From: DASQBT01 sp049578545
GTDB taxonomy: Bacteria; Pseudomonadota; Gammaproteobacteria; Burkholderiales; Thiobacillaceae
Direction: 5' to 3'
Assembly (NCBI GenBank): GCA_049578545.1
Contig: JBAUMF010000004.1
Coordinates: forward strand, 1-24,133
Length of the DNA stretch: 24,133 nucleotides
The position numbers and the translations under genes were made by a program. The notes under the pieces are model-generated. The model saw only the letters and a program-made list of their open reading frames with translations, made no database searches and was not told the DNA's origin. How positions within the stretch are numbered: the stretch's first letter is position 1; every line of letters starts with the position of its first letter. This document shows positions 7,358 to 15,264 of the stretch, piece after piece.

Positions 7358-8040
7358 CTTGGCCGCGCATCGAGCTCAACTGGAGCCCGGCCTGCCGCGT
7401 CATCCCCACCCGCTTTCCTGCCATCAGCCTGTTTGAGCGCGTTGCCAGCCCGGAGGATTTCGATGCCCTCTACGCGCTTGAGGCCATGACCAATGACCGC
7501 ATCCGGGATGAAGTGGGAGACATCAGCCTTGTCCCACCTGATGAGCGATTGTTCGGTGAAGGCAGCAGCCCCATCATGGCCGCGTTCACCCACCTGAACC
7601 AGCAAGGCAGCCGATTCAGTGACGGCACCTACGGGGTGTTCTACTGCGCCCGCAAGAAGCAAACCGCCATTGCCGAAACCCGACACCACCAGGCACTCTT
7701 CATGGCCGCCACTCAGGAGCCACCCATCCGGCTGCAGATGCGCCTATACAGCGTCAATGCCAAAGGCCATGTGGCCGACCTGCGCAAGGCAAGCCGCACC
7801 GACCCGCGCATTGTTGATCCGGACAACTATGGCTACGCCCAGGGCATCGGCCGTACCCTGCGCAACGAAGGTGCGCCGGGCATTCTGTATCCATCGGTAC
7901 GGCACTCAGGCGGCCAGTGCCTGGCTGCATTGAAGCCCAGCCTGTTAAAAAACTGCGTGCACGCTGCCTATCTGGAATACCACTGGAATGGACAGGAGAT
8001 TGATGCGGTGTTTGAAGTGAATCAGGTGGAGCTTGACTAG
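7354..8040 (+). CDS. RES-domain toxin (NAD-consuming)
   Basis: A 228-residue RES-domain protein. Characterised family members (MbcT, ParT, Res) degrade NAD+ or ADP-ribosylate a target and so stop growth; which activity applies here cannot be told. Family landmarks are CRVIPTRFPAISLFERV (about 14-30), RFSDGTYGVFYCA with the conserved Arg (about 88), the Glu of QTAIAETRHHQ (about 106), and the late Ser segment ILYPSVRHSGGQC (about 176-188). Translation probably starts at the TTG overlapping the antitoxin stop, a coupled arrangement. The TAG stop uses the first base of the 269-bp inverted-repeat element that follows, so the original C-terminus may have been slightly changed by that insertion. 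Confidence 0.9.
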   Translation: MTWPRIELNWSPACRVIPTRFPAISLFERVASPEDFDALYALEAMTNDRIRDEVGDISLVPPDERLFGEGSSPIMAAFTHLNQQGSRFSDGTYGVFYCARKKQTAIAETRHHQALFMAATQEPPIRLQMRLYSVNAKGHVADLRKASRTDPRIVDPDNYGYAQGIGRTLRNEGAPGILYPSVRHSGGQCLAALKPSLLKNCVHAAYLEYHWNGQEIDAVFEVNQVELD

Positions 8041-8308
8041 GGCCTGTTCGCACTGATTTCGCCTGTGCGACGGAGGCGATTTGCGCCGCTCTGCAACGCG
8101 CGGACTGTGCCGCTGTGCCAGCACAGCAAGCAGGACGCAACACCGCAGACGGCGGAAATTCGCTCCGTCCCTCCGGGTTGCCGCGAGAAGGCGCGTCCGC
8201 TGCGTTGCGCTCCTCGCCAATGCGAATAACCATTGGACTCGTCGCGCGTCTTGCATCCATCACCTTCTCGCGAGCAACGCATCATGTGAAATAAGTGTGA
8301 ACAGGCCC
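8040..8308. mobile_element. MITE-like element with 21-bp terminal inverted repeats
   Basis: The left end, GGGCCTGTTCGCACTGATTT (8040-8059), is matched in inverted orientation by AAATAAGTGTGAACAGGCCC (8289-8308); over 21 positions 19 agree. The 269 bases between show no plausible gene, so this looks like a non-autonomous, transposase-dependent element. I see no exact flanking duplication; GAGCTTG occurs on both sides but is displaced by four bases on the left. A degenerate copy of its right end lies before ovoA (21924-21977). Confidence 0.6.
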
Positions 8309-8344
8309 GAGCTTGTCCGGATGTTGTTTCTGTTTAGGCTCGGG

Positions 8345-8812
8345 TTATTTGGCCTCAAGCTTCTGAATGCGCTCAGACTCAGCCTGCAGCATTTCTTGCA
8401 ATTCCTGAATGTTATCTTGCACCCGCCTGGAACCTAGTTGTGCCCCTTTATTTATTAATTCGGGCATCTTCTGCAGTGCCTTCTTCCCTATCGGCGTTTT
8501 GTAAAACTCATTCAGCTCTTGAAGTTCTTGCGCCGTGAATGCAGCTGCATACAAGTTGATTAGGTCGGGTTTCAGACTCTCATAACTCATGTGCTTTCTG
8601 AGAAAAGTGAGCATTACCTGTTTGTAGGGCACAAGTTCCGGTTTTTCTGCAAGTTGAGAATCCAGGCTTTGTGACATGGTCTGTTCCAACAGATCTTCGA
8701 TGCCAATTGTGTTGAGCAGCGTTTCTGCCGCGTGCCTGGCGCCGTCATCCGCAAATGAAAGGCTACACATGAATAAAGAAAAAACAAACAAAAAAGTCTT
8801 TAACAGGTTCAC
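8345..8812 (-). CDS. Secreted DUF2059-family protein
   Basis: A 155-residue predicted periplasmic protein of unknown function. I chose the GTG at 8812 because it has a good ribosome binding site (GGAAAG) and yields a clean signal peptide, VNLLKTFLFVFSLFMCSLSFA, with cleavage before DDGAR; the frame could start as far up as 8875, but this would bury the signal peptide. The mature part is helical and matches DUF2059: TMSQSLDSQLAEKPEL, LNLYAAAFTAQELQELNEFY-like segment and KTPIGKKALQKMPELI. The C-terminus (about 125-155) is Gln/Glu-rich and could be a coiled coil. It is a single gene, 37 bases from the MITE-like element. Confidence 0.82.
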   Translation of the reverse strand: MNLLKTFLFVFSLFMCSLSFADDGARHAAETLLNTIGIEDLLEQTMSQSLDSQLAEKPELVPYKQVMLTFLRKHMSYESLKPDLINLYAAAFTAQELQELNEFYKTPIGKKALQKMPELINKGAQLGSRRVQDNIQELQEMLQAESERIQKLEAK

Positions 8813-9223
8813 GATGCTTTCCTTCAGAAATGAAACCTGACGATCAGCGCAAGGACGCGCAGGCAGGCCGCACACGTATCCGCTTCAGCGCCTTGGTTTA
8901 AGCGCGGGCAGACAATTCTAACTTATCTCGAATACGGTAAGTCTGACGCTTAAGCAAGAGGTCTATCAATACGGTACTTTCTGCTATTAGAGACACGTCC
9001 GATGATGAAGCCCTTAGCCTGTCAAAAGCAAGAATCATTTGCAAGGCTGTGCGCGTTTTCTGTTGGGCACGATTCCACTCCAAGGCAAATCACATGCCGC
9101 TTGATTTGCCGCTCCAGAAGCCGGGGACAAACCTTGGCACCACAAAGGCTGCGCGTCCGCGCCGCCTGGATTCGTCACTATCGGCCATTGTTGTCATTTC
9201 ACACCGTGATGAGGCAGGCCATC
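8813..9223. other. Gene-free stretch
   Basis: Between two minus-strand genes. A 61-codon minus-strand frame (8898-9083) exists but has no ribosome binding site, no family resemblance I know and no consistent composition. I see no promoter, repeat or RNA that I can defend. Confidence 0.4.
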
Positions 9224-9976
9224 TCAGTGATTCCGCGGCATTTCATAGCGCCAGGTTCGGAGGTTGAACGGCACCACGAATCGGTCAACCACGGGTTTCA
9301 GGCGCTTTCCCCTCACCTCGCGTTGCTTGGTTACGATTAGGGGAAACACGCGCCGATCCGATTTCGAGGAATCGAAAGCGATATCGTAGCTGTGCGCCTG
9401 GTCGTCTTCGCGCATTACGGGAATGGTGCTCACGTCGACGAATTTGTCACCGCGCGGCGCAAGGATGTTATAGGAGCCAACCGAGATCCCTTGCCAGGTC
9501 CCGCCGCTCGAGAAAACCCAGGCGTAATAGTCGGATGGCCCGATCGCGGTGAGCCGTGCACTACGCGCTCCGGAAGCGCCAAAGCTGCCAAACATCAGCG
9601 CATCCGTCGCGGCCAGATACCTGGGCTTGCCATCCAGTCCCTTGACGAGCGCGAAGGCGCCAACCAGCCCGGGCAACACGTGGGCGGGCAGGTCATCGAT
9701 GGTCCCGTCGGCATTGATGGGCACACCCGACGTCAGCAGGTATAGCCGTCGTCTGTCACCGGACTCGACCCATTCGGACTTGAGCGGTTTCACGCAATAG
9801 CGCCCGTATTCCTTGTCGACATATAGCCAGCAATGGCGCGCTGATACGTAGCCGGCCACGTAGCGGCCTTTCATCACCGCACTTATCAGATCATCAGCCG
9901 GCGCGCCGCGGGCCTGGCCGGCGAAGCAAGTCAGGATCAGAAGCGCTACGGCAAAAGTGGGAGATGTCATTGTCAC
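9224..9976 (-). CDS. Hypothetical secreted protein
   Basis: A 250-residue protein whose family I do not recognise. The first 24 residues form a signal peptide (TFAVALLILTCFAGQARGA, cleavage probably before PADD), so it is exported to the periplasm or beyond. The mature part has no hydrophobic segment. It has many Tyr and Trp residues, two cysteines (about 49 and 61, in ARHCWLYVDKEYGRYCVKP) that could form a disulfide, and a basic C-terminal third (VTKQREVRGKRLKPVVDRFV). The GTG at 9976 has AGGA ten bases upstream; an ATG two codons later (9970) is an alternative start. It is monocistronic as far as I can see. Confidence 0.72.
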   Translation of the reverse strand: MTMTSPTFAVALLILTCFAGQARGAPADDLISAVMKGRYVAGYVSARHCWLYVDKEYGRYCVKPLKSEWVESGDRRRLYLLTSGVPINADGTIDDLPAHVLPGLVGAFALVKGLDGKPRYLAATDALMFGSFGASGARSARLTAIGPSDYYAWVFSSGGTWQGISVGSYNILAPRGDKFVDVSTIPVMREDDQAHSYDIAFDSSKSDRRVFPLIVTKQREVRGKRLKPVVDRFVVPFNLRTWRYEMPRNH

Positions 9977-10277
9977 ATCCGGTCAGTCCTGCTGGACACA
10001 TTCCAAATATAGCCCAGACGGGTCCTCACCGGCTGTCAGACGAATGGATCAAGACCCTGGGTAATGCTTGATAGACTTTAGCAACATTGCGGAGCACGCC
10101 ATTGCCCTCGCATGGCGAGTTAAGCAAGGTGTTCGAGGACGGAGTGGAGCTTTTCTTGTGAGGGAACGTGAATCGCCCGGCGGATTGATCCCTTTCATAT
10201 CCTGTTTCATATGAGCTGCGCCCTGATTTTTGGGACGGCATCATGGACGAATTGGCCAGGCATGGTTACGAGAGTAA
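9977..10277. other. Gene-free stretch
   Basis: About 300 bases between divergent genes. A short plus-strand frame ending in MDELARHGYESK overlaps the next start codon as ATGA (10243-10281), but has no ribosome binding site and no start further upstream. TATATT on the minus strand (10006-10011) could be a -10 for the gene ending at 9224, but no matching -35 is visible. Confidence 0.4.
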
Positions 10278-10574
10278 ATGATGAGTAATTTTCAGGATGG
10301 GCAACACATATTGCTGGAACTATTGCGAAGATTGAAACCTTCGGACATGTCCATTCTGGAAGCCACCTTGGCGACTCCCGACAGTCAGATTGCAACGGTG
10401 CGGAACAGCGCCAATGACATACTCTGGTCCAAATTGGCAGAGTTGGGATTGGCAAGGGTGCTAGCGCTTGAAGTGAAGTTCCCGCCGGAACTAACAAATT
10501 TCCAGCCAAAATCATTCGCGCTGACTGAGCAGGGAAGGGCGGTCATGCCGGAACTGCTGAAACTGCTGCGATGA
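10278..10574 (+). CDS. Hypothetical 98-residue protein, possibly winged-helix-like
   Basis: A small soluble protein that I cannot assign. It has two adjacent ATG codons (10278 and 10281) with only a weak GAGAG sequence upstream. It is predicted largely helical: LLELLRRLKPSDMSILEATLATP, cut by short turns, then NSANDILWSKLAELGLARVLALEV and a C-terminal FALTEQGRAVMPELLKLLR. The last segment, a short strand plus TEQGRAVMPELL, recalls the end of the winged helix in MarR/PadR-like regulators, where T-x-x-G-x-x-L follows the wing. That similarity is suggestive only. No cysteines, signal peptide or membrane segment. Confidence 0.55.
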   Translation: MMSNFQDGQHILLELLRRLKPSDMSILEATLATPDSQIATVRNSANDILWSKLAELGLARVLALEVKFPPELTNFQPKSFALTEQGRAVMPELLKLLR

Positions 10575-11278
10575 ATTTTCATGCGGAAAACAAAATCCAG
10601 ATCGCCAATTCAAGCCCTAAACGGTGGACAAGGTCGCTCGTTAAATGAAATAAGGCTGCGGCTTTTCCGGGGGGGCTTCCAGGGCTTGACCTATGGGATG
10701 GACAAGCAAAATCTTCTGATTTCGACTGAGAGAGAAGGAGAGTTTCACAAAGCGGTACCAGCATCTTGCGCATACGCGGTGGGACTGCAAATGCCAGCCA
10801 GTGCGGCAGCGCTATCCAAGGCTATTTCGCGGAGACTGCCAGTCATACCGTTTACCAAAGTGCTGGCTCCGACGCAGGCGCACACGTCATCCGGGGCATC
10901 ACGTTATGTTGGCGTGCGTGACCTTCAAGCTGACCAATTGCCCACACGGGGAGCCGTCGGTGTGTCTTAAGAAACGCGGGGTACGTAGTGCCCGCGCCTG
11001 CATGTGTACAAGGGAGGCTGACGCGATCTGGGAGCGCGATCGCGCCCGCCAACTTCCTACGAATAAATAACCCAGTACCGGATCGGGGTTTATGTGCAAA
11101 TCAAGGGTGCGGCGCGGTTCGCTCTGCAATGCTTATGAAGCCAGCATCCGCAAGACCGATCGATCGAGCGCCTGCACGTGTTCAGCATACGCCTTGACGC
11201 GCACGCAACATTTGCGCTCCCGGTCGTTGCGCGCATCGCCCATGCAGTGGTGCGGCGGAACCGGTGCCCGCCGGGCAC
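10575..11278. other. 700-base stretch without an intact gene; possible IS200-like debris
   Basis: No coding region I can defend. In one plus-strand frame (10741-10788) the peptide RYQHLAHTRWDCK appears; this is close to the N-terminus of IS200/IS605 TnpA proteins, which typically begin with a Y-Q-x-L-x-H-T-R-W-D-C-K-Y-H run. The match stops after Lys and the frame then degenerates into Arg- and Cys-rich sequence to a stop at 11068-11070, so at best it is a remnant. The rest shows no repeats or promoters I recognise. Confidence 0.35.
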
Positions 11279-12241
11279 TTATATGCGTTTCTCCCTTAGA
11301 CGGTCGCTGGTGCGGACCAAGGTCTGAAACAGGAGTGCTGGCAACAAGGACGGCAGGAGATACTTCAGGTCCGCTGCTCTCCAATACCGCTTGAAGAACG
11401 CATGACGAAACAGGATTTGCGCATCGACCAGATGACGCTGCCAGTAGGAGCGATAGGCTTCTCGCAACAGAAATCCATCAGACAACTCGATGACCCTGTC
11501 CCTGGACAGATGGGCGACCTGGTCAGGATGATGCTTGACGAAATCCCGCCGCACCTTCAAGGCATCCAGCACCTGCTTCCATTTGGTTTCGGAACTCTGC
11601 TCCTTGCCATGCCCACGGTGAAATGCCATCACCTCAGGCACCCGCACGATCTTATGAGTGTGCGCATAGAGTCGAAGCCAAAGGTCGTAATCCATAGCGG
11701 AGATGCAGCGCTCGGAAAACCCTTTGACTGCATCGATGGCCTCCCGTCGTACCAGCGCGGCATGGATGGGCCACGGGCACGACCGTAAGAACTCCGCAAC
11801 GGTATCCATCTGGCTGTAATCCGGTGGTATGTGAGGGTCGGTTCCGGATGCACCGTCCGCCGTGTCTTGCCAACCGCAGTAGGCGATGTCGGCTTGATGT
11901 TCATTCAATCCCGTAGCAAGTTTTTCCAGTGCGTCTGAGGTCCAATAATCGTCAGCATCGAGAAACGCTACATAGCCACCCTGCGCGTGCTCCAATCCAA
12001 GATTGCGCGCAGGGTAGAGTCCCATGCGGCCTTGAAACAACAAGGTGAGACGCGGAGCATGCTGTGCAGCAAGCTGCTGCAGAATATCGATGCTGCCATC
12101 GGTCGAGCCGTCGTCCACGACGATCAGTTCGACTTCTGGATAAGTTTGTTGCATCACACAGCTCACCGCCTCTTTGACGCAGGTGACGGCGTTGTAGCAG
12201 GGCATGATGACGGAGATCAGTGCGGGATTAAAGTTGTCCAT
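11279..12241 (-). CDS. Family 2 glycosyltransferase
   Basis: A 320-residue GT-A fold glycosyltransferase, probably transferring a sugar from a nucleotide-sugar to a surface polysaccharide or glycan; acceptor and donor are unknown. The N-terminal beta strand and nucleotide-binding segment ISVIMPCYNA (about 10-18) and VVDDGSTDGS (41-50) are typical. The metal-binding DxD motif is FLDADDYW (93-100), and the acceptor-side segment is RCISAMDYDLWLRLY (about 190-204). The C-terminal 90 residues are basic and helical, without a clear transmembrane segment. It stands alone, flanked by gene-poor sequence rather than by other polysaccharide genes, so it looks displaced from its usual cluster. Start ATG at 12241 with a weak ribosome binding site. 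Confidence 0.9.
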   Translation of the reverse strand: MDNFNPALISVIMPCYNAVTCVKEAVSCVMQQTYPEVELIVVDDGSTDGSIDILQQLAAQHAPRLTLLFQGRMGLYPARNLGLEHAQGGYVAFLDADDYWTSDALEKLATGLNEHQADIAYCGWQDTADGASGTDPHIPPDYSQMDTVAEFLRSCPWPIHAALVRREAIDAVKGFSERCISAMDYDLWLRLYAHTHKIVRVPEVMAFHRGHGKEQSSETKWKQVLDALKVRRDFVKHHPDQVAHLSRDRVIELSDGFLLREAYRSYWQRHLVDAQILFRHAFFKRYWRAADLKYLLPSLLPALLFQTLVRTSDRLREKRI

Positions 12242-12785
12242 AGGTTGTGTGCTCTGCCCTGTTCCCTAACCCAATCAGCTATTTGCGCCACGATCTCGGC
12301 AGCCGGTGGGGCAGCATGTATTTCCGATCTTCGAGTGTGCCTTGGAGGTATGCGTACATGTTACTGCATTGTTGAGGAAATCCCGCAGCGCGGCGTTCGA
12401 GCCTGTCAGCGCCTGCATCAAGCGCGCACTGCCGACTTCGGTCGGGTCCACGCGATTAGCCCTGCGCGAGCCGAACTCAATGCTGTCTCGCTTTATGTCA
12501 CGAAGTTAAGTAATCGGTTTGAATGCCTTAATTGCGCCCGTTGACCCATGTCGCTCTTGGGCTGGAAATCGCCAGCCAACAACCGGCAGCCACCGGCCAA
12601 CAACCGATGGTCAGGAAGAACGAAAGCTGCTCTGTGAGCCACCCGGTCTTTGCCATTCAGGAGACATTTGGGGAGAGCGGCTTGGTGATGGCACCCCGGC
12701 CATTAGTCAAAATGCGCTAGCAGGCCCGGTTGCAGCATATCGGACGTGCCGAAGAAGATCATTGAAAGAGCTTGAATCAACCTAA
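12242..12785. other. Gene-free stretch
   Basis: About 540 bases with no reading frame that resembles a protein. A tandem-like GCCAACAACCGGCA / GCCAACAACCGATG pair occurs near 12574-12610, probably a small local duplication. Nothing else is evident. Confidence 0.4.
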
Positions 12786-12881
12786 TTGGATCTCCCCCTA
12801 AAGGCATTCTGGGACAGGGACCAGAAGAAATTTGAGGTCGCGTTCAAGAACGTTCAGGACTGCCGCAACGACTGTTGGTGA
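12786..12881 (+). pseudogene. Possible C-terminal fragment of an unknown protein
   Basis: An open frame of 31 codons without a start ends at a TGA (12879-12881). It reads like real protein: KAFWDRDQKKFEVAFKNVQ followed by DCRNDCW. Charged, helix-compatible residues and the paired cysteines D-C-R-x-D-C-W look like a conserved tail, and I vaguely associate this ending with SPASM/radical-SAM-like proteins, without proof. A stop codon (12783-12785) immediately precedes it and there is no ribosome binding site, so it would be debris of a lost gene. Confidence 0.25.
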
Positions 12882-12901
12882 CACACGCGACATGCCGGCG
12901 C

Positions 12902-12918
12902 CTTAATCGTCGCTTAAT
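12902..12918 (+). promoter_or_regulatory. Perfect PmrA/QseB-type box, CTTAAT-N5-CTTAAT
   Basis: CTTAATCGTCGCTTAAT is an exact direct repeat of two CTTAAT hexamers with a 5-base spacer. This is the known consensus (YTTAAK-N5-YTTAAK) for PmrA and its close relative QseB. It lies 50 bases upstream of the SHP cytochrome start. A weak -10 candidate, TAGAAA (12943-12948), follows at 24 bases, placing the box over the -35 region as in activated promoters. The operon downstream encodes a QseB/PmrA-type regulator, making autoregulation together with the cytochromes likely. Confidence 0.7.
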
Positions 12919-12968
12919 TTTCACCCCTCATCCTTGGAGTCCTAGAAATATGATCCAAGGAGAACCCA

Positions 12969-13370
12969 ATGCGTTTGCTCGTATGTCTACTCACCCTGAG
13001 CGGACTTAGCTTGCCTGTACTGGCTGAGACACCCGCTGACTTTCTTTCTGCGTATGCAAGGGATGCAAAGGCCGGTAATCCAGCCTTTGCCCAACTGTCT
13101 TCCGAACGCGGCCGGCAGTTTTTCTTTCAGACCCATGGCAAGGAGTGGAGTTGCACTTCATGTCACACCCCCAATCCTGCGGCTGTCGGGAAACATGCGG
13201 TCACCCACAAGACGATTGACCCGATGGCTCCTGCAGTCAACGCAGCCCGTTTCACCCACATGCACAAGGTCGAAAAATGGTTCAAGCGCAACTGCAACGA
13301 TGTGCTGGGCCGGGCCTGTACCGCCCAGGAAAAGGGCGATGTGCTGACCTATCTGTTAACCATTCGCTGA
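12969..13370 (+). CDS. shp: SHP-type cytochrome c (DUF1924), oxygen/NO-interacting
   Basis: A 133-residue exported monoheme cytochrome c of the sphaeroides heme protein (SHP) family. Signal peptide 1-19 (LLVCLLTLSGLSLPVLA). Heme attachment is C62-T-S-C65-H66. The hallmark is the segment KRNCNDVLGRAC (107-117). In SHP an Asn is the unusual sixth heme ligand that swings away to let O2 or NO bind; N108 and N110 are the candidates here, with C109 and C117 able to form the family disulfide. Family members bind O2 transiently and have been proposed to detoxify NO. It starts a tight operon with the DHC and cytochrome b genes, its known partners. AGGAG lies seven bases before the ATG. Confidence 0.92.
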   Translation: MRLLVCLLTLSGLSLPVLAETPADFLSAYARDAKAGNPAFAQLSSERGRQFFFQTHGKEWSCTSCHTPNPAAVGKHAVTHKTIDPMAPAVNAARFTHMHKVEKWFKRNCNDVLGRACTAQEKGDVLTYLLTIR

Positions 13371-13380
13371 AGGAATGGCG

Positions 13381-13881
13381 ATGAAAAGTTCACAGATCAG
13401 AACACGACACTTTCTTCTGCCCGGCCTCATTGCGGCTGGCGCAGGTCTGTTAACCCCTCCGGCGCAGGCCGCAGGCTACCGCATAACGATCAACAACAGG
13501 GCGCTGCAGCAGGAGTGCGGCTCCTGCCATGTGATCTACCCACCCCAGCTGCTGTCGGCGGCATCCTGGCGCGCCGTGATGAATGGCCTGGATAGACACT
13601 TTGGCGCGGATGCGAGTGTGGACTCCGCGACCCGGGAGGAGATTTTGCGCTATTTGCAGGCAAATGCCAGCAGGAAAGACGCCTCTTCAGCTGGGAAGCC
13701 ATCGCTGCGCATTACTGATACACGCTGGTTTATTCAGGAGCATTCGGAAGAGTTGCCACATGCGATCTGGAGCAGCCCGGCAGTGAAGTCCCCATCTAAT
13801 TGTTCGGTCTGCCATGCGGCCGCCGGGAGGGGTGATTATTCGGAGCGAACGCTTCATGTACCTGGAGGAAAGAAGAGATGA
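13381..13881 (+). CDS. dhc: Diheme cytochrome c (DHC)
   Basis: A 166-residue periplasmic diheme cytochrome c, the proposed electron donor to SHP. Signal peptide to about residue 31 (LIAAGAGLLTPPAQAA). Heme sites are C46-G-S-C-H50 and C141-S-V-C-H145, at the two ends of the mature protein as in DHC. H74 in LDRHFGAD and H127 in LPHAIW are candidate sixth ligands. I chose the ATG at 13381 rather than the one at 13375, because GAAGGA lies at proper spacing only for the former. The gene begins 10 bases after the shp stop, and its TGA overlaps the ATG of the cytochrome b gene, so the three are translated together. Confidence 0.9.
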   Translation: MKSSQIRTRHFLLPGLIAAGAGLLTPPAQAAGYRITINNRALQQECGSCHVIYPPQLLSAASWRAVMNGLDRHFGADASVDSATREEILRYLQANASRKDASSAGKPSLRITDTRWFIQEHSEELPHAIWSSPAVKSPSNCSVCHAAAGRGDYSERTLHVPGGKKR

Positions 13882-14561
13882 AAAGCCGCATTCTGGTTTG
13901 GGACGTCCCCACTCGCGTGTTTCACTGGCTGCTCGCATTGAGCTTTGCCGGAGCATGGATCACTGCTGAAAGCGAACGCCACCGCGACGTGCATGTCATG
14001 CTCGGGTATACCCTGCTGGGGCTGATTGCCTTCCGTCTGGTGTGGGGCCTTGTCGGCACGCGTTACGCCCGCTTTTCCGACTTTGTCCGTTCGCCTTCGG
14101 CAGCCATCCGTTATCTCAAATCGATTTTGTCAAAGCAGCCGGAGCATCATGTCGGACATAATCCGGCGGGAGCCATCGCCATTCTGCTGCTATTGGTGCT
14201 GGGAATTGCTTCAGGCATTTCGGGGTGGATGACGTTCAACGAGCTGGGCGGTGAATGGTTGGAGGAAAGCCATGGGCTGCTTTCCAATCTGATGCTCGCT
14301 GTCGTTGGCATGCACATCGTGGGGGTCGTGGCGGGCAGCCTGATTCATCGTGAGAATCTTGCCCGCGCCATGGTGACCGGCCGGAAGGACGGCGAGCCGA
14401 TTGAAGGCATCCGGAAGAAACGTCTGATCCCGGCCCTGGTGCTGCTGACGCTACTGGCCGGTTTCTGGGGACTCTGGTTTAATGGAAAAATCGACCTGGG
14501 TGCCTCCGGCCAGAGTGCAATTCAACAGTTAGGAGGAAGGCAAGCGCCAGAAACTCGATGA
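13878..14561 (+). CDS. Cytochrome b561-type membrane protein (Ni_hydr_CYTB family)
   Basis: A 227-residue diheme b-type cytochrome of the inner membrane, predicted to take electrons from the quinone pool and pass them to DHC and then SHP. It has four core transmembrane segments (about 15-32, 38-60, 98-118, 135-155) plus a fifth near the C-terminus (184-200). Candidate heme b ligands are H16 (RVFHWLL), H39 (DVHVMLGY), H132 (ESHGLLSN) and H146 (VGMHIVGV). The opening WDVPTRVFHW is a strong signature of this family. The ATG overlaps the DHC stop. The association SHP-DHC-cytochrome b is conserved in many Proteobacteria. Confidence 0.92.
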   Translation: MKSRILVWDVPTRVFHWLLALSFAGAWITAESERHRDVHVMLGYTLLGLIAFRLVWGLVGTRYARFSDFVRSPSAAIRYLKSILSKQPEHHVGHNPAGAIAILLLLVLGIASGISGWMTFNELGGEWLEESHGLLSNLMLAVVGMHIVGVVAGSLIHRENLARAMVTGRKDGEPIEGIRKKRLIPALVLLTLLAGFWGLWFNGKIDLGASGQSAIQQLGGRQAPETR

Positions 14562-14598
14562 TTGAACTCAAACGACAGGGTTAAGTGGCGTTCTGAAT

Positions 14599-15264
14599 AT
14601 GCGCGTACTGGTAGTGGAAGATGATGCCTTGCTGGGCGACGGTATTCAGGCTGGGCTCAAGCAGCAAGGCTTTACCGTGGACTGGGTGCATGATGGTGTG
14701 GCCGCAGAACATGCGATCGACGCGGAACAGTACGCGGCAATTGTCCTTGACTTGGGGCTACCGCGGCGCTCGGGACTGGGAGTGCTGAAGCAGTTGCGTC
14801 TCTCCGGCAACGCGGTGCCCGTGCTGATCCTGACAGCACGGGATACGGTCGAGGATCGCATCACAGGGCTCGATACCGGAGCGGATGACTATCTCGTAAA
14901 GCCTTTTGATCTGGGGGAATTATCCGCCCGTCTGCGGGCTCTGATCCGTCGGGCAAGCGGCAGTCCGGCCGCCATATTGAGCATAGGTAGCCTGAGCCTG
15001 GACCCGGCGGGACGAACCGTAACCTTTCGCAATGAACGAAGAACCCTTTCTGCCCGGGAGTTTGACCTTCTTCAGGTGTTCATGCTGAATGCCGGGCGGG
15101 TGCTGACCCGCGATCAGCTGATCTCCAGCCTCTATGCCTGGGGCGAGGAAATCGAATCCAACGCCATTGACGTACATCTTCACCATTTGCGCAAAAAGCT
15201 TGCGCCGGAAATAGTGCAGACCATGCGCGGGGTTGGCTACATGTTGCCCCGGGATATCCAATGA
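14599..15264 (+). CDS. qseB: QseB/PmrA-type response regulator
   Basis: A 221-residue OmpR-class response regulator. Receiver domain (1-115): E8-D9-D10, phospho-acceptor D51 in IVLDLGLPRRSG, T79 in LILTARD and K101 in DDYLVKPFDLGE. Winged-helix domain (about 128-218): LSAREFDLLQVFMLNAGRVL, SNAIDVHLHHLRKKL and MRGVGYML. The D-L-G-L-P-R-R-S-G and S-N-A-I-D-V-H-x-H-x-L-R-K-K-L motifs put it with QseB/PmrA. It lies 37 bases after the cytochrome b gene, probably co-transcribed, and its start region overlaps nothing. The only box of its known type in the window, at 12902-12918, precedes the operon. The choice between the names QseB and PmrA cannot be made from sequence reading. Confidence 0.9.
   Translation: MRVLVVEDDALLGDGIQAGLKQQGFTVDWVHDGVAAEHAIDAEQYAAIVLDLGLPRRSGLGVLKQLRLSGNAVPVLILTARDTVEDRITGLDTGADDYLVKPFDLGELSARLRALIRRASGSPAAILSIGSLSLDPAGRTVTFRNERRTLSAREFDLLQVFMLNAGRVLTRDQLISSLYAWGEEIESNAIDVHLHHLRKKLAPEIVQTMRGVGYMLPRDIQ

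Noticed and set aside
6922..7689. A 255-codon minus-strand frame opposite the toxin-antitoxin genes
   Set aside because: The plus strand carries two recognisable, coupled family members with promoter and ribosome binding site; the opposite frame has no recognisable features.
8028..8315. GAGCTTG on both sides of the 269-bp element as a target-site duplication
   Set aside because: On the left the heptamer is four bases away from the element end, so it does not form a proper duplication and may be chance.
10581..10970. A 129-codon plus-strand frame in the gene-poor region
   Set aside because: No ribosome binding site, no predicted fold or family, and uneven composition; left as non-coding.
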